The position numbers were made by a program, and so were the translations under genes. This document shows, in pieces, positions 44,006-52,931 of a stretch of 64,000 bases of DNA (within the stretch, counting starts at the first letter, position 1; each line of letters starts with the position of its first letter). Source of the stretch: Mesorhizobium plurifarium (lineage in GTDB: Bacteria; Pseudomonadota; Alphaproteobacteria; Rhizobiales; Rhizobiaceae); contig CCNB01000003.1 in NCBI GenBank assembly GCA_000824785.1, positions 62,001 through 126,000 on the forward strand, given 5' to 3'. The notes below the pieces were generated by a model. The model ran no database searches, was not told the origin of the DNA, and saw nothing but the letters and a program-made list of their open reading frames with translations.

Positions 44006-44725
44006 ATGCAGGAGCAGACGGATCCACCGGGCGAACCGAATCCCGGACTGGTCAGCACGGCGATCCAGGCCATCACCCAGCACATCCGCTCGGAAGGCCT
44101 TGCGCCGGGCGATCCGCTGCCTAGCGAAGCTGCCATGACGCGCCAGCTCAACGTCTCGCGTACCGTCGTGCGCGAGGCCTTCCGCTCACTGTCGGCGATG
44201 CGCCTCATCGACATGAGCGCGGGGCGCCGCGCCACTGTCGCCAAGCTCGATACCGGCGCCATGTCGATGGTGATCGAGCACGGCATCACCACCCAGCAGA
44301 TCAGCGTGCAGCAGGTCTATGACGTCAGGCGCACCATCGAGATGCGCACGGTTGCGCTTGCCGCATTGCGCCGCACCGACCAGGAGGCCGCGGCGATTGC
44401 CCAGTCGGCCCGGCAGATGCGCGAGAATTTCAGGAACCCCGAGGCGGTCATGGAGCACGACATCGCCTTCCACGAGGCGATCGCGGCGGCTTCGCACAAT
44501 CCTGTTTTTTCGCTGATCGTCACCGCCTTCAGCGGCGTCACGCGGCGCACCTGGGTGATTGGCTGGCGGACCCGCTCGTCCGACGAGGCCCAACTCAAGA
44601 TGATCAAGGGCCACGAGGACATCGCCGACGCCATCCTGAAGGGCGATCCACGGCTGGCGGCCGAGCACATGGCCGAGCATTTCGACAAGAGCGTCAAGGC
44701 GCTCATCGACGCGGGGATCGCCTAG
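44006..44725 (+). CDS. FadR-subfamily GntR transcriptional regulator
   Basis: The 239-residue protein has an N-terminal winged helix (about 20-85) with GDPLPSEAAMTRQLNVSRTV and a helix of VVREAFRSLSAMRLIDM, then a FadR-type all-helical C-terminal (FCD) domain with the metal-binding HDIAFHEAIAAASHN and HEDIADAILKGD motifs. It probably represses the operon that follows 15 bases later and is released by a sugar acid. It shares a control region with the divergent lactonase gene. Confidence 0.88.
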   Translation: MQEQTDPPGEPNPGLVSTAIQAITQHIRSEGLAPGDPLPSEAAMTRQLNVSRTVVREAFRSLSAMRLIDMSAGRRATVAKLDTGAMSMVIEHGITTQQISVQQVYDVRRTIEMRTVALAALRRTDQEAAAIAQSARQMRENFRNPEAVMEHDIAFHEAIAAASHNPVFSLIVTAFSGVTRRTWVIGWRTRSSDEAQLKMIKGHEDIADAILKGDPRLAAEHMAEHFDKSVKALIDAGIA

Positions 44726-44740
44726 CATGGGGACGGCCCG

Positions 44741-45943
44741 ATGAAGATCACCGCCATCGAAACCATCCGCATCGAGGAGCGGCCGAACCTGCTCTGGGTC
44801 GAAGTCCATACCGACGAGGGCATCACCGGGCTCGGCGAGACCTTCTTCCTGTCGCGCACTGTCGAGGAGTATCTGCACGAATATGTCGCGCCCAGGGTGA
44901 TTGGCCGCGATCCGCTGCAGATCGACCTGCTCGCCGCCGATCTCGTCGGTTATCTCGGCTTCCGCTCCAGCGGCGCCGAAGTGCGCGGCAACTCGGCCTT
45001 CGACATCGCGCTGTGGGACATCTTCGGCAAGGCTACCGGCCAGCCGGTCGCGCAATTGCTCGGCGGCTTCAGTCGCCGTTCCATCCGCACCTACAACACC
45101 TGCGCCGGCACCGAATACATCAAGGACGACAAGGGCCAGACGACGGCCAATTACGGCATCGGCGCCGGCCGCGACTATGACGACCTCAACAGCTTCCTCA
45201 CCCGCGCCGGCGAGCTGGCCGAGGAATTGCTGGACGACGGCATCACGGCCATGAAGATCTGGCCGTTCGACCACGCGGCGGAAAAGACGCGCGGCAACGA
45301 CATTTCAGCGGCCGACCTGAAGGCGGCGCTCGAGCCCTTTGAAAAGATTCGCAAAGCCGTCGGCGACCGGATGGACGTCATGGTCGAGTTCCACTCCATG
45401 TGGCAGCTCTTGCCGGCCATGAAGATCGCGCAGGCGCTCAAGCCGTATGCGACCTATTGGCACGAGGACCCGATCCGCATGGACAGCCTCGGCGACCTCA
45501 AGCGCTACGCCGCCGCCAGCCCGGCGCCGATCTCGGCCTCGGAGACGCTCGGCAGCCGCTGGGCTTTCCGCGACCTCTTGGAGACGGGAGCGGCCGGCAT
45601 CGTCATGCTCGACATCTCCTGGTGCGGCGGCCTGTCGGAAGCGCGCAAGATCGCCTCGATGGCCGAGGCGTGGCGGCTGCCGGTGGCGCCGCATGACTGC
45701 ACCGGTCCGGTCGTGCTCGCCGCCTCGACGCATCTTTCGCTCAATGCGCCCAACGCGTTGGTCCAGGAAAGTGTGCGCGCCTTCTACCGCACCTGGTACC
45801 GCGATCTGGTCACCGCGCTGCCGGAAGTCAAGGACGGCATGATCACCGTGCCGCCCGGGCCGGGGCTAGGCCTGGCGCTCAACCCGGACCTCGGCCGCGC
45901 CTACACCGTCCAGAGTCGCGTCAGCGACGGGACAAGCATCTGA
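44741..45943 (+). CDS. Enolase-superfamily sugar-acid dehydratase (MR/MLE type)
   Basis: The 400-residue (beta/alpha)7-beta barrel protein has candidate metal ligands E216 (MVEFHSMW), E242 (WHEDPIRMD) and E268 (SASETLGS). The general-base dyad is D291 (DISWCGG) and H318 (VAPHDCTGP), and K172 lies in TAMKIWPFD. These are the residues of mandelate-racemase-type acid-sugar dehydratases. It would convert an aldonate to a 2-keto-3-deoxy acid. The sugar cannot be named. It is the first structural gene of the operon. Confidence 0.85.
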   Translation: MKITAIETIRIEERPNLLWVEVHTDEGITGLGETFFLSRTVEEYLHEYVAPRVIGRDPLQIDLLAADLVGYLGFRSSGAEVRGNSAFDIALWDIFGKATGQPVAQLLGGFSRRSIRTYNTCAGTEYIKDDKGQTTANYGIGAGRDYDDLNSFLTRAGELAEELLDDGITAMKIWPFDHAAEKTRGNDISAADLKAALEPFEKIRKAVGDRMDVMVEFHSMWQLLPAMKIAQALKPYATYWHEDPIRMDSLGDLKRYAAASPAPISASETLGSRWAFRDLLETGAAGIVMLDISWCGGLSEARKIASMAEAWRLPVAPHDCTGPVVLAASTHLSLNAPNALVQESVRAFYRTWYRDLVTALPEVKDGMITVPPGPGLGLALNPDLGRAYTVQSRVSDGTSI

Positions 45944-45966
45944 AAAATCCAAAGGGAGGAACAGAC

Positions 45967-46944
45967 ATGAAGAAACTCACCGCAATGTTATTGCTCGGCG
46001 TCGCCCTGATCGGCGGCCAATCCGTGGCCCGCGCCGACGGGCTCAACATCGTCTTCACCCATCATTCGTCGGCCTCGAACACGTTCTGGCAGGCGGTGAA
46101 GAAGGGTTTCGACGACGCGTGCGCCAAGGTCGAGGCGAACTGCAACATGGTCTTCACCCAGACCGAGGGCTCGGTCGAGCAGCAGGTCGCGAACATGCGC
46201 GCAGCCCTTGCCGCCAAGCCCGACGCGCTGTTGACCTCCATCGTCGACGATCACGCCTTGGACGACGTCATCAAGGAGGCGCGCGACGCCGGCGTGCTGG
46301 TGATCGCCGTCAATGTCGACGACACGGAGGGCGCCAAGGGCAATGCGCGGCAGGCTTTCGTCGGCCAGGGCTTCAAGCCGGCCGGCTATTCGCTCGCCAA
46401 GGCGATTTCCGAGAGCTTCCCGAAGGACGGCCCGATCAAGGTGCTGGTCGGCATTTCGGCTCCTGGCCAGAACTGGTCGGAAAGCCGCGGCGCCGGTATC
46501 ATGCAGTTCCTCGAGGAGTACAAGGCCGCGCATAAGGACCGCGACGTGTCGTGGGAGCGCATCGACAGCGGCACCGATCTCGCCATCACCTCCGACCGCG
46601 TCGGCGCCTATCTGAACGCCCATCCCGACACCACGGCCTATTTCGACACCGGCTTCTGGTGCGCCGGCGTGGCGCGCGTGCTGGCCGATCGCGGCGTGGC
46701 GCCGGGCAAGGTGCTGCTGGGTGGCTTCGACCTCGTTCCCGAGGTGCTGCAGCAGATGCAAAAGGGCTATGTCCAGGCGCTGGTCGACCAGCAGCCCTAC
46801 ATGCAGGGCTTCATGCCGGTGATGGAGGCCTATCTCAACAAGAAGATCGGCCTTGCCCCGTCCGACATTGACACCGGCCAGGGCATCGTGAGGCCGAAGG
46901 AAGCCGACAGTATCATGGCGCTGTCCGCGCAGGGACTGAGGTAA
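45967..46944 (+). CDS. Sugar ABC transporter solute-binding protein
   Basis: The 325-residue periplasmic protein of the RbsB/Peripla_BP_4 family has an N-terminal signal peptide (MKKLTAMLLLGVALIGGQSV, cleaved near ARA-DG) followed by LNIVFTHHSSASNTFWQAVK. Later parts include ALLTSIVDDHALDDVIKEA and LLGGFDLVPEVLQQM. It has a strong ribosome site (GGGAGG). It delivers a monosaccharide or related sugar to the permease encoded next. Confidence 0.9.
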   Translation: MKKLTAMLLLGVALIGGQSVARADGLNIVFTHHSSASNTFWQAVKKGFDDACAKVEANCNMVFTQTEGSVEQQVANMRAALAAKPDALLTSIVDDHALDDVIKEARDAGVLVIAVNVDDTEGAKGNARQAFVGQGFKPAGYSLAKAISESFPKDGPIKVLVGISAPGQNWSESRGAGIMQFLEEYKAAHKDRDVSWERIDSGTDLAITSDRVGAYLNAHPDTTAYFDTGFWCAGVARVLADRGVAPGKVLLGGFDLVPEVLQQMQKGYVQALVDQQPYMQGFMPVMEAYLNKKIGLAPSDIDTGQGIVRPKEADSIMALSAQGLR

Positions 46945-47024
46945 GCTCCTCAAATAGCGAGACCCGCTTCGGCGACGCCTACCGTCGCCGATGCGCCTGA
47001 ATCCTGAACCTCCGGAGCCTTGCG

Positions 47025-48002
47025 TTGAAGCGCCTGTTCAAGACCTATCTCGAAAAACCGGAGCTGGCCGGGTTGATCCTTCTGGTGCTGCTCATCGTCC
47101 TGTTCCAGGTGCGCTCGCATGGCGTGTTCCTGAACGCCGACAACCTGCGCGGCATTCTCGGCATCCTGCCCGAGGCTGGCCTCGTCGCCATCGGCGTCAC
47201 CATCCTGATGATCAGCGGCGAGTTCGACCTCTCGGTCGGGTCGGTCTTTGCGCTGATGCCGATGTCGATGGCGGTGCTGATGGTGCATGGCTGGCCGTTC
47301 CCCCTGGCGCTGCTCGCCGGACTGCTGGTCGCGGCGGCGATCGGCTTCATCAACGGCTACGTCACCATCCGCTTCGCGATTCCGAGCTTCATCACCACGC
47401 TCGGCATGCTGTTCATGGCGCGCTCACTCACGGTCGTGGTCTCGGGCGGCTTCCCGCCGCTGTTGCCCGCCGACCTGCCCAACTGGCTGTTCACCTCCTT
47501 CGTCGGGCCTGGCAACATGTTCCGCATGTCCTTCCTGTGGTTCGTGGCGGTCGCGGTGCTGACCTCACTGATGCTGTCGCGCACCAATTTCGGCAATTGG
47601 ATCAAGGCCACCGGCGGCTTCCTGCCGGCCGCCGCCTCGATGGGCATCCCGACCGCCAGGGTCAAGATCGTCTGCTTCATGCTGTGCTCGGTCCTGTCCG
47701 GCTTTGCCGGCATGCTGCAGGTGCTGCGGCTGGGCTCGCCCCTGCCTTCGATCGGCGAGGGGCTGGAACTGCAGGCGGTTGCCGCCGCGGTCATCGGCGG
47801 CGCCTCGCTCACCGGCGGCATCGGCACGGTGATGGGCGGCATCATCGGCACGACGCTGATCCGCGTCATCGACAACGGGCTTGTGCTCAGCCATGTCGAC
47901 GCCAACTGGTTCAAGTTCGCCATCGGCTTCCTCACCATCTTCGCCGTCGTCGCCAATGCCTGGATGCGCAAGCGCGCCAAGGCGATCAAGATGGAGGGCT
48001 GA
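47025..48002 (+). CDS. Sugar ABC transporter permease (RbsC-like)
   Basis: The 325-residue inner-membrane permease of the BPD_transp_2 type has about eight helices and the motifs ISGEFDLSVGSVFALM and VIGGASLTGGIGTVMGG, the family marks. The start is a TTG at 47025, supported by CCGGAG seven bases before. It probably forms a homodimer, since only one permease gene is present. Confidence 0.88.
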   Translation: MKRLFKTYLEKPELAGLILLVLLIVLFQVRSHGVFLNADNLRGILGILPEAGLVAIGVTILMISGEFDLSVGSVFALMPMSMAVLMVHGWPFPLALLAGLLVAAAIGFINGYVTIRFAIPSFITTLGMLFMARSLTVVVSGGFPPLLPADLPNWLFTSFVGPGNMFRMSFLWFVAVAVLTSLMLSRTNFGNWIKATGGFLPAAASMGIPTARVKIVCFMLCSVLSGFAGMLQVLRLGSPLPSIGEGLELQAVAAAVIGGASLTGGIGTVMGGIIGTTLIRVIDNGLVLSHVDANWFKFAIGFLTIFAVVANAWMRKRAKAIKMEG

Positions 48003-48006
48003 AGCG

Positions 48007-48738
48007 GTGAGCGACGCGATCATCTCGGTGCGTGACCTGCACAAGTGGTATTCCGGCGTGCATGCGCTGAAAGGCGTCTCGCTCGACTTCAAGCGAGGCG
48101 AGGCGCTCGGCCTGGTCGGCGACAACGGCGCCGGCAAGTCCACGCTGATCAACATCCTGTCGGGCGTCCACCGCGCCGACCAGGGCGAGATCAAGGTCGA
48201 GGGCAGGGCGGTCAGCATCGCCACGCCGCGCGACGCCATGGATCTCGGCATCGAGACCATCTACCAGTACAACTCCATGGTCCCCACCATGTCGATCGCC
48301 AGGAACCTGTTTATCGGCCGCGAGCCGACCCGGCTCTCGATCCTCGGCGTCGGCATCCTCGACCAGAAGAAGATGGCCGAGGAAAGCATCCGCGCCATCG
48401 CCAATGTCGACCTGCATCTGCGCTCGCCCGACGCCCTCGTCGGCGAGCTGTCCGGCGGCCAGCGCCAAGGCGTCGCCATCGCGCGCGCTATGCATTTCAA
48501 GTCGAAGGTGATGATCCTCGACGAGCCGACCAATCATCTGTCGGTCAAGGAGACCAACAAGGTGATCGGCTTCGTGCGCGGGCTGAAGGAGCAGGGGGTG
48601 ACCGGCGTCTTCATCAGCCACAACATGCACCACGTCTTCGACTGCTGCGACCGCATCGTGGCGATGGCGCGCGGCGAGGTGGTGCTGGACAAGCGTGTCG
48701 CGGACACCTCGATCGACGAAGTCCATTCTGTGCTGTGA
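48007..48738 (+). CDS. Sugar ABC transporter ATPase (single-domain, FrcA-like)
   Basis: The 243-residue ATPase has one ABC domain: Walker A VGDNGAGKSTLINIL, signature LSGGQRQGVAIARA, Walker B VMILDEPTNHLS, and switch H in VFISHNMHHV. Most sugar importers of the RbsA type have two fused ABC domains, and the single-domain form resembles FrcA of Sinorhizobium and works as a dimer. The GTG at 48007 is the likely start, four bases after the permease stop. The longer frame upstream is a shadow of the permease gene. Confidence 0.87.
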   Translation: MSDAIISVRDLHKWYSGVHALKGVSLDFKRGEALGLVGDNGAGKSTLINILSGVHRADQGEIKVEGRAVSIATPRDAMDLGIETIYQYNSMVPTMSIARNLFIGREPTRLSILGVGILDQKKMAEESIRAIANVDLHLRSPDALVGELSGGQRQGVAIARAMHFKSKVMILDEPTNHLSVKETNKVIGFVRGLKEQGVTGVFISHNMHHVFDCCDRIVAMARGEVVLDKRVADTSIDEVHSVL

Positions 48739-48748
48739 GGAATAGGCA

Positions 48749-49504
48749 ATGAAGGTGCTCGCTGGTCGTAAGGTGCTGCTGACGGGCGGCCTCGGCTCGC
48801 TCGGCCGCGCCCAGGCGGTGACGCTGGCGCGGGCCGGCGCGCGCGTAATGGTGCTCGACCGTCCTGATGCCGCGAACGCGGTGGAGATCGTCGCCGGGTT
48901 GGCCGGCCAGGCTTCGGGCGATATCGGCTTCGTCGGCTGCGATCTCAACCGGCTGGCCGAGGCCGAAGCGGCGGTTGCGGCGCTGGCGGCGAGGGAAGGC
49001 GGCATCGACATATTGATCAACAACGCGGCGCTGATCATCAACCGGCCGTTCGAGGAATTCTCGCTCGCCGAGTATGAGGACCAGATCCGCGTCAACTCCT
49101 CGGCCGCCTTCGCGCTCGCGCGGGCCTGCGCTCCAGGCATGAAGGCCAAGGGCTATGGCAAGATCGTCAACTTCTGCTCGATCACGCTGAACGGCCGCTG
49201 GGACGGCTACGTGCCCTATGTCGCGTCGAAAGGCGCCATGCTCGGTCTCACCAAGTCGCTGGCGCGCGAGCTCGGGCCGCATGGCGTCAGGGTAAACGCC
49301 GTGTCGCCGGGCGCGGTGGTCTCGGAGGCGGAAGAGCGCGTCTTCGGCGATCGGTTGAAGGAGTACAATGACTGGATCCTCGCGAACCAGAGCCTGAAGA
49401 AGCGCATCGAGCCGGACAACGTCGCCGATCTCGTGCTGTTCCTGGTCTCGCCGGCTTCGGACATGATCAGCGGCCAGAACATCGCCGTCGACGGCGGCTG
49501 GTGA
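48749..49504 (+). CDS. Short-chain dehydrogenase (sugar dehydrogenase candidate)
   Basis: The 251-residue classical SDR has TGGLGSLGRAQAV as cofactor loop, DILINNAALI, Ser in NFCSITLNG, and YVASK catalytic pair followed by GAMLGLTKSLARELG. Unlike the SDR at 42082-42798 its catalytic residues are intact. In this operon it most probably oxidises the imported sugar to an aldonolactone. Ribosome site GAGGA supports the start. Confidence 0.88.
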   Translation: MKVLAGRKVLLTGGLGSLGRAQAVTLARAGARVMVLDRPDAANAVEIVAGLAGQASGDIGFVGCDLNRLAEAEAAVAALAAREGGIDILINNAALIINRPFEEFSLAEYEDQIRVNSSAAFALARACAPGMKAKGYGKIVNFCSITLNGRWDGYVPYVASKGAMLGLTKSLARELGPHGVRVNAVSPGAVVSEAEERVFGDRLKEYNDWILANQSLKKRIEPDNVADLVLFLVSPASDMISGQNIAVDGGW

Positions 49505-49508
49505 GGGC

Positions 49509-50381
49509 ATGGCCGGCGCGATCGAGCTGAACGACGGGCAGTCGAGATTGGTCTTGGCGCCTGAGAAGGGCGCTGCGATCGCCCGCTATGACGCTCTGGT
49601 CGTCGGCACCGCGCCAGTTCCGCTGCTGAAGCCTGGCGATGGCACCGGCACATCCGGCTGCCAGCTCCTCGTGCCGTGGTCGAACCGCATCTCCGGCGGG
49701 GGCTTCACCTTCGACGGCCGCTTTCATGCCGTCGAGCCGAATGTGCCTGGCGAAGTTTTCCCGATCCATGGCGACGGTTTCCAGAAGCCGTGGCGGCTTG
49801 TCCGCCATACCGACAGGGAAGCCGAACTCGCCCTCGACGACGGCGCGATCGGCCCTTATCGCTACAGCGCTTCGGTCGCCTACGCGCTGCGGAACGGAGC
49901 GCTGGAGGCGCGCCTCACGGTGGAGAACCGCGCCGGTATGCGCCTGCCTTACGGCCTCGGTTTCCATCCCTGGTTCCCGCGCGGCGACACGACCCTGCTG
50001 AAGGCGAAGGCAAAACGAGTCTGGCTTGAGGACGAGCGCCATTTGCCTGCCGGCGTCGTGCCGGTGAGCGAGCATCCGGGCTGGGATTTCGCGCAGGCCA
50101 CGCCGCTGCCGCCGGAGTGGGTGAACAACGCCTTCGACGGATGGGACAGCCGTGCCACCATCGCCCAGCCGGAGCAGGGCCTCGCGGTCACACTCACCGC
50201 CTCACCCGAGCTCGACGTCTGCATCCTCTATTCGCCGTCGCGCGATGCCGACTTCTTCTGCTTCGAGCCGGTCTCGCACCCGGTCGACGCGCATCATGGC
50301 GAGGGGCTGACGGTGCTCGACGATGGGCAAAGGATGAGCGCGATGATGCGGCTGGATTGGGCGGTCGTGGAGACGGATTGA
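49509..50381 (+). CDS. Aldose 1-epimerase (mutarotase)
   Basis: The 290-residue galactose mutarotase-like protein has LLVPWSNRISGGGFTFDGR, PIHGDGFQKPW (the conserved HG) and LPYGLGFHPWFPRG (catalytic His), and a Glu in FFCFEPVSHPVDAHHGEG. It interconverts sugar anomers before oxidation. It follows the SDR by four bases and closes the sugar operon. Confidence 0.85.
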   Translation: MAGAIELNDGQSRLVLAPEKGAAIARYDALVVGTAPVPLLKPGDGTGTSGCQLLVPWSNRISGGGFTFDGRFHAVEPNVPGEVFPIHGDGFQKPWRLVRHTDREAELALDDGAIGPYRYSASVAYALRNGALEARLTVENRAGMRLPYGLGFHPWFPRGDTTLLKAKAKRVWLEDERHLPAGVVPVSEHPGWDFAQATPLPPEWVNNAFDGWDSRATIAQPEQGLAVTLTASPELDVCILYSPSRDADFFCFEPVSHPVDAHHGEGLTVLDDGQRMSAMMRLDWAVVETD

Positions 50382-50392
50382 GCACCCGCCCT

Positions 50393-51658
50393 CTACAACT
50401 CCTTCTCCGCCAGCTCCCTGAACCCGTCCGGCACCGAGCGCGCGCCTTCCAGCGCCACGGTGCCGTAGCCGACGGCCTCCTTGCCGAAGCGCTGGCGGAT
50501 CTTGTCCACGGCGCGGTCCGCGCCGAAGCGAGCGAGGCCCTTGCGGCTGCCGGGCCTGAGCTTCTCGTCGGCGAGGCCGAGCGGCAGTTCGAGCTGCAGC
50601 TCGGCATGCTCCTCCAGATGCGAGACGGAGATAGCGAGCAGCGAGATATCCCGCTCGCCCGGATGGGCGGCGAGCACGCCGCGAACCAGCTCCTCGGCGA
50701 TCTCGGCGAGCATCGTGGTGGCCTGGATCGGCTGCTCCAGCGTGACGGACCGGCTCACCGAGCGCATGTCGGCGAAGCGCACGCGCACCGTCACCGTGCG
50801 CCCGGGCCGGTCCTTGGCGCGCAAGCGGCTCGCGACGCGGTCGGCCAGATGCAGCAGCGTCGGCACGAAGACGCGCGGCAGCGCGGGCTTGCGGCCAAGC
50901 GCCGACTGCGCGCCGGCGGAATGTGCGCGCCGATGCGTCTCGAGCTTGCGCGGGTCGCGGTTCCAGGCGAGCGCGGCGAGCTTCTGGCCGGCGGCGTGGC
51001 CGATCAGCCGCTCCAGCGCGCCGCTATGCGTGCGCGCCAGCTGCCCGATCGTCTCGACGCCGATCTCGGCGAGCCTGGCCTTGGTCGACGGGCCGACACC
51101 CCACATCAGCGTTACGGGCAGGTCGTGCAGGAAAGCGAGCTCGCTACCGGGCTCGACCACCACCAGCCCGTCGGGCTTGGCCACCTGCGAGGCGATCTTG
51201 GCGAGATGCTTCGTCCGCGCCACGCCGATCGAAATCGGCAGGCCGAGCTCGGCCTTCACCCGCTCGCGGATCTTTCGCGCGATCTCCTGCGGCGACCCGA
51301 ACAGATGCGTGCAGCCGGCGACGTCGGCAAAGGCCTCGTCGATCGAGATGCGTTCGACCAGAGGCGTGAAATCGTCGAGTACCTTGATCGCCGCGTCGCC
51401 GAGGCGCTGATACTCGCTGAAGCGCCCGCCCACGAAGATGAGCTGCGGGCACAGCTCGCGCGCCTTGCGGCCGGGCATGCCGCCGCGGACGCCAAACACC
51501 TTGGCCTCGTAGGAGGCGGCCAGCACAACGCCGCCGCCGACGGCGATCGGCTTGCCGCGCAATGATGGATCGAGCAGCTGTTCGACGGAAGCGTAGAAGG
51601 CGTCGAGATCGGCATGCAGGATGGTGGCGGCCGCAGCGGTGGTCGTGGTGGCGGCCAT
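50393..51658 (-). CDS. dinB: DNA polymerase IV
   Basis: The 421-residue Y-family translesion polymerase has catalytic acidic residues: D17 in HADLDAFYASVEQ and D107/E108 in SIDEAFADVAG, with AASYEAKVFGVRGGMP between. The helix-hairpin region MWGVGPSTKARLAEIGVETI and the little-finger domain follow. The start at 51658 (MAATTTTAAAATILHAD) is backed by GGGAG six bases upstream. Longer in-frame starts are not protein-like. A LexA box 69 bases upstream of the ATG suggests SOS control. The polymerase bypasses damaged template bases with low fidelity. Confidence 0.92.
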   Translation of the reverse strand: MAATTTTAAAATILHADLDAFYASVEQLLDPSLRGKPIAVGGGVVLAASYEAKVFGVRGGMPGRKARELCPQLIFVGGRFSEYQRLGDAAIKVLDDFTPLVERISIDEAFADVAGCTHLFGSPQEIARKIRERVKAELGLPISIGVARTKHLAKIASQVAKPDGLVVVEPGSELAFLHDLPVTLMWGVGPSTKARLAEIGVETIGQLARTHSGALERLIGHAAGQKLAALAWNRDPRKLETHRRAHSAGAQSALGRKPALPRVFVPTLLHLADRVASRLRAKDRPGRTVTVRVRFADMRSVSRSVTLEQPIQATTMLAEIAEELVRGVLAAHPGERDISLLAISVSHLEEHAELQLELPLGLADEKLRPGSRKGLARFGADRAVDKIRQRFGKEAVGYGTVALEGARSVPDGFRELAEKEL

Positions 51659-51726
51659 CAAACGCTCCCATGGCCATTTGTGTGGCATTGCAGCATTAGC
51701 TGCATCTTTTGTAAGGGGAATTAGCG

Positions 51727-51741
51727 GAACATAAAGAGAAC
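51727..51741 (-). promoter_or_regulatory. LexA (SOS) box of alphaproteobacterial type
   Basis: The minus strand reads GTTCTCTTTATGTTC, an exact GTTC-N7-GTTC direct repeat. This is the LexA operator known for Rhizobium, Sinorhizobium and other Alphaproteobacteria. It lies 69 bases before the dinB start, a usual distance for repression of that gene. The stretch 51742-51952 beyond it has no convincing gene. Confidence 0.7.
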
Positions 51742-51952
51742 AAAAGAAGTTCTCTGTCAAGCCGCCACGTTTGAACGTGCAAGGTTCCACAACCTGTGGC
51801 TACAGCCGCAGATAGAGCGCAGGTTGCGTCCTGAGGAAATGTTGCCGCAAGCAAAAGAGGGGCGCCTCAGGGCGACCCGCTCTTCGCTTCTGTGCCGAGG
51901 TCTGGGACGACCCCAGCTTCTGCCGTCTCACCTTCGAAGGCGATCGACTGCG

Positions 51953-52333
51953 CTATGCCGGCTTGGCGTATTGCTCGGCGCTCAAGACCTCAATGCATTG
52001 GAACGGCTGATTGCCTTCCACCCAGGCGTCGTGGCCGGGCGGGATGGTATAGGAAGAGCCGGCCTCGAAGGTCTTTTGCGTGCCGTCGGTCAGCCGCACC
52101 GTGATCGAGCCGGACACGACATAGCCGACATGCGAGACTTGGCAGCTGTCGGTCTTGACCACCGGTTTCACGCATTCCGACCACTTCCAGCCCGGCTGCA
52201 TGTTCATCCGCCCGAGCGTATAGCCCGGCAGCCGGACGATCTCGACACGCGTCTTGGCCGGCGCGCGGACCTCGTCGGGATTGTTGTGTGATTTGGATTC
52301 GAGCTTCGTCACATTCACAGCAGTTTCAGCCAC
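51953..52333 (-). CDS. Cupin-domain protein
   Basis: The 126-residue single cupin barrel has motif 1 represented by VGYVVSGSITVRLTDG and motif 2 by PPGHDAWVEGNQPFQCIEV, though the full set of three His and one Glu metal ligands is not obvious. Members bind a metal and a small ligand, or serve as sensors or isomerases. No partner gene is visible on either side. Function unknown. Confidence 0.78.
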   Translation of the reverse strand: MAETAVNVTKLESKSHNNPDEVRAPAKTRVEIVRLPGYTLGRMNMQPGWKWSECVKPVVKTDSCQVSHVGYVVSGSITVRLTDGTQKTFEAGSSYTIPPGHDAWVEGNQPFQCIEVLSAEQYAKPA

Positions 52334-52570
52334 GGCATCCTCCCATGTGTGAAGCGGCGCCTGACATTGCGATCGTCGGCGACCGCTGTCTCATACATAC
52401 GCCTTATTATGAGAGTTCGCTAATGTAATTGGAGGCATCCCTCGACCGGGAGATTTTGGCGCTTCTCGTGGAAAGTTATTGCGGACCTGATCGCCGGGTG
52501 CTTTCCTGTTTTCGCACTGGCACGGCGGTGGTTGAGGGACCCATCCGTTCTCGCCCGACAGGAGAATTCG

Positions 52571-52747
52571 ATGCGACCCTCGGCAAAGATCAAAGCGATA
52601 CCGTCGCGCCTTTTCGCAATCCCTATAAGCATGACGCCCACCTGCTTCAGCGCTGGCCGAACGCCGCGCCGGCGCAACATGTCCGGGCGAGGGGACAAAC
52701 TTTTGGGCGGGATAATCAACAACCACCAGGAGGAAACCGATGCTTGA
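52571..52747 (+). CDS. Possible small basic peptide coupled to the next gene
   Basis: A 58-residue frame starts MRPSAKIKAIPSRLFAIPIS with a good ribosome site (AGGAG, seven bases before ATG). It overlaps the next gene by eight bases, so translation of the two could be linked. Its composition is basic and not typical of a folded protein, and I recognise no family. The stretch 52334-52570 between the cupin gene and this frame shows no other gene. Confidence 0.3.
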   Translation: MRPSAKIKAIPSRLFAIPISMTPTCFSAGRTPRRRNMSGRGDKLLGGIINNHQEETDA

Positions 52748-52931
52748 TCCAGCCGTGAAAGGCTATTCGCGCCCGCCGGTCATTGCCGCCCGTCGCGGCC
52801 CGCCGGCGCTTCGCCAGTGCTGCGACAGCTATATCTGTCCGGTCTGCGCCCAGGTCGTCGAACTGACGGATTATCGCCAGGTGCTGTGGCACCAGCAGCC
52901 CGGCCATCAGCCGATGAACGTCGAGGACTGA
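52740..52931 (+). CDS. Small Cys/His protein, zinc-ribbon-like
   Basis: The 63-residue protein has a CxxC pair (C33, C36 in YICPVC) with two further cysteines (C27, C28) and histidines H51 and H56 in LWHQQPGHQPM. The set suggests a small zinc site. A very good ribosome site (AGGAGG) precedes the start. Similar short proteins with CPxCAxxVELTD are known to me from rhizobial genomes only as hypotheticals. No function can be given. Confidence 0.6.
   Translation: MLDPAVKGYSRPPVIAARRGPPALRQCCDSYICPVCAQVVELTDYRQVLWHQQPGHQPMNVED

Noticed and set aside
44186..45274. 362-residue minus-strand frame
   Set aside because: Antisense to the FadR-type regulator and the dehydratase genes, with shadow composition.
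51824..51960. Open frame with CAEVWDDPSFCRLTFEGDRL on the plus strand
   Set aside because: It reads somewhat like protein but has no start, no ribosome site and runs into the antisense of the cupin gene. Kept only as a possible gene fragment.
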